Source of the DNA: Lingula anatina
Taxonomy: Eukaryota > Brachiopoda > Lingulata > Lingulida > Lingulidae
DNA: 64,000 nucleotides
Assembly: GCF_001039355.2 (NCBI RefSeq)
Contig: NW_019776119.1
Coordinates: 1-64,000, forward strand
Direction of reading: 5' to 3'
Positions 59,101-64,000 of the stretch are shown here, in pieces; the first letter of the stretch is position 1; each line of letters starts with the position of its first letter. A program made the position numbers and the translations under genes. The notes beneath the pieces are model-generated. The model was not told the DNA's origin. It ran no database searches and saw only the letters and a list, made by a program, of their open reading frames with translations.

Positions 59101-62100
59101 CCATTTCTTTGGGAATAATGCAGACATAAAGATTTCCAGTCCACCAGTGACTATATTTTTGCATGTACTAGTGTATGCAAATTTCATATAAATGATGTTT
59201 TTTAAATCTAATACTAGATTTTCAAACTTCATTAACATATATATATTTGCAAAATTAGTCACACATTTGATTAAGGTTGTGTCAAAAGTAAAGGAAACCT
59301 TATTTTTATTTTTGTAAATGCAGGAATCTCTTAAGTGATTGTTTTTGTAGACAGGTTACATAATCATATTAAATCCTACATTAAGGTTGCTGGGTGCTGG
59401 CCGTTTGATTGTTTTTCTACCTTCAGCAGCTCTTTCCCAACCACTCACAGTTCTGACTTAGATACATCTGGTTTCAGTGTGCAGCCCGGTAGGAGCAGCT
59501 TAGAATTCTTACCGAGGCTTCCAGCAAAACTGCTCTCATGGTCGAGTCCCTAATGTCAGCCTTGTGTTTCCCCTGGAACACAATTCTGGCTCCAGTTGCC
59601 CCTAATCAAGAATAATTCTGGAAATGAGGGAAGACACCCCAGGCTCCAGGCAGTGCCTATTTCATTGTTGACTTTACCTTTCTCAAACCCAAGCTATAAT
59701 AAAAGTCACTTGTACAAGCTGATGCTGATATTTTCACTACAAATAAGAAGAATATTTGTTCTAGCAAGAAGAAACATTGCCTTTACTTTCAGCAACTGGG
59801 CAGCAATTGCCAAAAAGGGTAGGGTTGGCAGAAACATAGGTTTGGGACACTGGCGTTAAGTATTTCAGACTATGGAAAACATTGCCTTTGGATGCTAGAT
59901 GCTGAGGGGTACACACCTTCCAGCAGAGGGGAAATTATTGACCCAGACCATGTCATCATTTGCCATATTGCTACAGGGAGAGCAATTGGCATTATTAGAA
60001 ACCGTGAACAGGAGGGTTACATTCTTCCCAAGACCTTTCATTTACTTTCCTATTTTTGCCCCAGAGTTTATGATCTAAGAAATCCTGCTGTCTTTTTCTC
60101 ATGTTATGCATTGCGTCCTGTTTTGTAGTATGTCAAGTAACTTGAACCATCACCTTCGAAACAATGAGTTGCAATAAATTAACAACAGCTTTTGTCAAAT
60201 TTACTGATAAAGTGTTTTCTGGTGGGTCGCCCAAGGTATCGGAACTTGCTTAAAATTAATCGTCTGGATTGATGTGTTCTCACGTAGGCATTGTAACTCA
60301 ATGAAGAAGTTGGAAGTTAAAAAATTTGGCTGTAACATTTCTGGGGGAAAAATACAAGTGGAAGCAAATTAACTGCTTCCTTTCGAGTAATTCAAACCAA
60401 TGCATAACAGTGGTTGCTTCAAGTGAAAAATTTTTTTTAGTTTCACTGTGGAATTGTGGGGTATTCGTGGTCAGACGTAATCCCCTTCTACTTACTCTAA
60501 CAGTCTAAGTTGTGAGGATTTTTCTCTTCTTGAAGGTCTTGGGGGAAATCATGCCTCCATACAGACCAGAACAAAGACTTGTGTTTTTGCATTTAATTTG
60601 CATTGAGACCCTTGCAAGACTGTGTTTGTAACAGGTGTTAGGTACCTGCACAGCCTCAAGACGGCATAGAAACCGAGCTTACTTTTTCACTTCACTGATT
60701 GCCACACATTTCTACAATCCAGACGCACGCTTAAAACAACACTGCTTGCTGAATATGTACCATTTGAAAAGAAAATAACATTGATACAATTGTAAATGGA
60801 ATAGGATTAATAAATATTTTAACTTGGTGGCCCTATTGGCCTTGGTTTGACATTTATGATATATAATACCACAGGTCTGACTATATACAACACGCAGGAG
60901 GGGCTGGGAGAGGTTGAACAAACCAAATGAATTGTAATGGTGTTTTTCCAAGTTTGAATAGTCGCCGAGCTGTCAAATGTCCAATCATATGCCCTTGGTT
61001 CCACCAGTGGTTTTGAAATGTCACATTAAATTAAAGAGACCACTAAAAAAATTTATACTGTTACAGAAAATTTTTAGGAGATATTTTTTCTCATAAACAT
61101 GTACGTTTACATGGGTAACAATGTTTCAGTTACTTTTGTTTAGTTTAAACTTCAAAAAACCAAACATACAGTATTATTTTGGTGACATTTGTCATACCCC
61201 TCATGTTTCCCTGTTGCTCAAAGTAGAAAATTATGTTTAAGATACTTGATGTAAGATATCTTACCTTCTAGACCTAGCAACCTGTAAAAAATTGGTTTTC
61301 AGTTATGGTTTTATATTCACTAATCACATTAGCAAACAGTGTATGCGTGTATGTAAGTAAGCCCTTAGGCTTAAGATATATCAATTTTATTTTTGCCAAT
61401 CTTTTTTTTTTCCTAACAGTTGTCAGCAATACAATATGGTTCATTACTCCTATACACATTAGTGAACTCTCACCCAGTATATATCTAACAGTTAAAAAGC
61501 ATGCATGATAATTGACATCTCAATGACAGGTCTGGAATTCAAATAAATGAAATCTGATAGTCAAAACAGAGATTTTATTGCTTGAAAATGTACACATGGT
61601 CGATCCATCTAACTCATAGGCACTCTTGGGGGTTTTCTGTGTACGTTTATCTCAGCAAACTTGTCTATCATATCTTCGTTTATCTCAGCTGATCGGCAGG
61701 CCATATACTACAGGCTGGTAAGATGACTGATAAAGGTGTAATAAATGACAAGGAGGTGATAAGATTGTTCCGTGCACAGGGAGAGATGGCAGTGAGAAGG
61801 GGAGGAGGGCAATTGCTAGAAATTGAACTGTCCTAACCTCAACACATTCACCTGAATGTCTGCAATTAGCAGGCTCTCACAGACATTGTCTGTCAGAGTT
61901 AATTTTAAATGAAATCTGTCTTAGCTACTTGTTCTATTGATCACGTACAAGTGTGCTAGGAAGTGAAGCCTTCATTGATCAGTACATTGTAGCTGGAGTA
62001 AAGGAAGTGGGGAGGGAAGGTGTGGATTCATGGGTGGTGATATTAGGTTTATTTTGTAGTAGGTATTTTAAAATATTCAACAGTTTCTCTGGATATTTGT

Positions 62101-63527
62101 TTGAAAGACTAATTGGCCTCAATCACAGTGATGACACTGACAGACATTTGTTGATCAGTTGTCATTCTGTTGTCCTCAGGTATTCATCATCATTTTATCG
62201 TATCTTGGCTGATGCTGACGCCACATATATTAGACTGTTTACCAGCAACAGATGTGTATTCTTTGAAATATTAAGCTATCTACTTTAAAATTCCATAAGA
62301 TATTTATAATTATTTCATCAGATCTTGGCTGATACTCACAATAATGTTAAGTGTTGTATGTATGAATATGAAGGGAATTTTCTGTTGCATTCAGGCTACT
62401 TCTCTCTCTCTCTCTCTCATATATGTTTATAAACCATATATCTAAGCTATATATGGTTGGCTAATATATCAGCTGTGACAGCCCTTCAGGATCATTATGA
62501 TACCCTCAGTCCCACCCACAGAGTATCACATCTCTTTACAGTGTGACATAGCACCTCTACACCTGGTCTGCCATCTACAGTCAGGTCATTCTACTGTGAC
62601 AAAGTAACAATCAGCTTGGTTTTCAGTTTGTGGTTCCTTTTCAATAAGAGACCTGTGCTTCTTATTGAAGTAGCAAGCACATGTACCTGTTTTTTTTTTA
62701 CCTGGTTGAGTAGTTATAGAGCAGGAGAAAAAAAGTCTCCGTCTGTTGCAGATATTCTCTGCTCACATGCGAGGTTCACACACATGCAAAGGGCAGAGCT
62801 TGTCACTGAGATAACCTCCAAGATGGATGCAGTTTGGCTTTCGAAGTTTTGTATTTTAACTGAAACAGCATCAGTGCACCAGAAGTTTTTGCTCTCCCAG
62901 TCAGCTAACCTTTGTAGGCATCTTTACAATGCTCTCCTGCCATTTATATCTGCTCTATCAAGAGAGATGCATTGCTTGATAAGATGTCTTTGGAATGTTT
63001 GCACATGTTACAACACTTTTTACTGGCTTCAACTGACCATTTAGGAAACCACATTCTACAACTATCTTGGGAGACTCCATTTTAAATAATAAAAGTTGTG
63101 GAGAAGCCTTAAGGTTAATTTGATTTTGATTTCAAGTGTTCATTCCTGAATTGATTCATGTTTAGTGCTGTTTTCTTTACAAATGTAGCATGCATGTTTC
63201 ATGATTGTATGAAAAATAGATGCCTGAAAAGTGCCAGTAAAAATTTCAAATTTTAACAGTTAATTGGCTGCCTATTATTTTGAGTTGGGGATACGTAAAG
63301 GTTAAACTGTACAAATAAGCTGCTCTTGAATAACAGAGGCTGGGGCTTGCTGGAATATCATAAATACTGCTCATTGTACACTGTTCAATGCTCTTGTTGA
63401 AATTTTCTATCAGCTTTTGATTTTCCAATGTTTTCTTTCCCCACCGCAGGTGCGGACATTATTTGTAAGTGGACTACCAATGGACGCCAAGCCCAGGGAA
63501 TTGTATTTGTTATTCAGAGCTTATAAG
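50102..63527 (+). CDS. RBPMS: RBPMS/couch potato-type RNA-binding protein, first two coding exons
   Basis: Exon 1 (50102-50215) encodes 38 residues ending in PEEE; exon 2 (63450-63527) encodes [10 protein letters not shown]...[12 protein letters not shown] and ends at a GTAAGT donor. Both are phase 0. Exon 2 is the first strand and helix of an RRM, with LFVSGL as RNP2. The EEE/VRTLFV junction and the exon 2 end match, from memory, the exon borders of vertebrate RBPMS, and [15 protein letters not shown] is close to Drosophila couch potato. This family (RBPMS, RBPMS2, cpo, MEC-8) forms RRM dimers that bind CAC-containing RNA and control splicing and transcript fate. The ATG at 50102 is the first in frame; a second at 50123 is possible. 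The remaining exons lie beyond the window. Confidence 0.88.
56955..57350. repeat. Degenerate tandem repeat in RBPMS intron (a)
   Basis: Three diverged units of roughly 150-170 bp. Shared blocks: GAATTATT, CTGTCATGA-AA-TGTC and GTCACTGAATCTAATA (57016 and 57199). A third, weaker copy begins near 57268 (TCTGAAATTATTTGTGATAC). Confidence 0.55.
57706..58010. repeat. Degenerate tandem repeat in RBPMS intron (b)
   Basis: Two diverged units of about 140 bp. Each runs from an AAGATAAT block through ACAAATAAA-CTG and ACAATGAAAT to TTAATTAAT/TTAATTATT; the start of a third unit appears near 57990. Confidence 0.5.
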
Positions 63528-64000
63528 GTAAGTATTTGTGTGTTTCAAACTGGTAGCATGTTGAAGGCATACAATTAAGAATAAACTATAAGCAGTTGTA
63601 TTGTGAATTTATATAAACTACCATTCAGATCATTAACTGGAAAAATTGTTTTTTGAATTTTTTTAATTGGAAGTAGCAATAGCAGTGCTGTAGGAAGTAA
63701 TGTTTGATGTTATTACAATCAGATACTATATATTGTTTTTTAGAGCCTGTATTCTGGAACATTTACTTTCTTTATTGGATTTTCTCTGTTCCGTCCCAGT
63801 TGTTACATATTGAACTTTTTCTCAGGTGTAAAGTAATCTAGTAATCAGATATCACTTGGTTTCATGTTTTTGAGTGTTAATTACAGCTTATTCATTTGAA
63901 GCTAAATTACTATTGATGTTCTTTGAGAATTAATTCTCAGGCGATGACCTGGCATTCTTTTCCATTACCTTGATTACCTTGTCTTATTTCCAAGGCGTGC
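63528..64000. other. RBPMS intron to window end
   Basis: Intron following the exon that ends at 63527; the next RRM exon is not reached. No other feature is seen. Confidence 0.6.

Larger units (their letters stand above)
50216..63449. other. 13.2-kb first coding intron of RBPMS
   Basis: No nested gene is supported. The longest frame (62616-63044, 142 codons) has no recognisable domain. The intron contains degenerate tandem repeats (separate entries). Some patches of mixed composition (e.g. 56440-56560) look less random than plain AT-rich intron and could be conserved regulatory elements, but that cannot be judged from one sequence. Confidence 0.45.

Noticed and set aside
62616-63044. 142-codon plus frame in the RBPMS intron
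   Set aside because: No domain, no poly(A) or splice support, and the composition matches intron; probably chance.
1-64000. tRNA, rRNA, CRISPR array or known microRNA
   Set aside because: Reading both strands I saw no cloverleaf B-box context, no rRNA-like stretch, no regularly spaced repeats and no familiar microRNA seed hairpin; a covariance-model scan would be decisive.

Overview
This window is nuclear DNA of an animal, most likely a marine lophotrochozoan invertebrate; a mollusc is my best guess and the species is not determined. It is AT-rich, its genes are split into many short exons with GT-AG introns, and it carries many microsatellites, MITE-like repeats and one assembly gap of 441 N (33132-33572). 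There are no bacterial-style operons. Most of the longer open frames in introns and intergenic DNA are chance frames; the real genes had to be assembled exon by exon using reading phase and splice sites.

Region 1 (153-25278, + strand) is the middle and 3' part of a CCDC57-like coiled-coil centrosomal gene: 18 exons, all joining in phase, ending in a basic C-terminal tail. Its 14.0-kb intron (8000-22016) hosts two unrelated items. One is an intronless single-pass membrane protein gene on the opposite strand (9949-11277). The other is a 3.5-kb DNA transposon (13497-16994) with 17-bp terminal inverted repeats and a TTAA target-site duplication. The transposon carries two convergent genes: one encodes the zinc-binding P2X7 C-terminal ('ballast') domain, the other a decayed THAP-domain protein. 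THAP plus TTAA points to the Kolobok superfamily. The pairing with a P2X7-type domain is the most interesting thing in the window.

Region 2 (26398-32390, - strand) is a complete NUF2 kinetochore gene: 11 coding exons, 450 residues, plus a likely 5' leader exon. It lies tail to tail with CCDC57. Its first coding intron contains an 816-bp foldback element whose 319-bp arms are about 97% identical and which is flanked by an 8-bp duplication. Another intron is a degenerate tandem repeat made of sequence resembling its own splice acceptor.

Region 3 (32.4-49.7 kb) is gene-poor. It holds a SINE-like tail at the assembly gap and one convincing 3' exon (36194-36379) of a small secreted six-cysteine protein with its own poly(A) signal.

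Region 4 (50102-64000, + strand) is the start of an RBPMS/couch-potato-type RNA-binding protein gene. Its first coding exon is separated by a 13.2-kb intron from the exon that opens the RRM domain, and the rest lies beyond the window. That intron holds degenerate tandem repeats and probably regulatory DNA.
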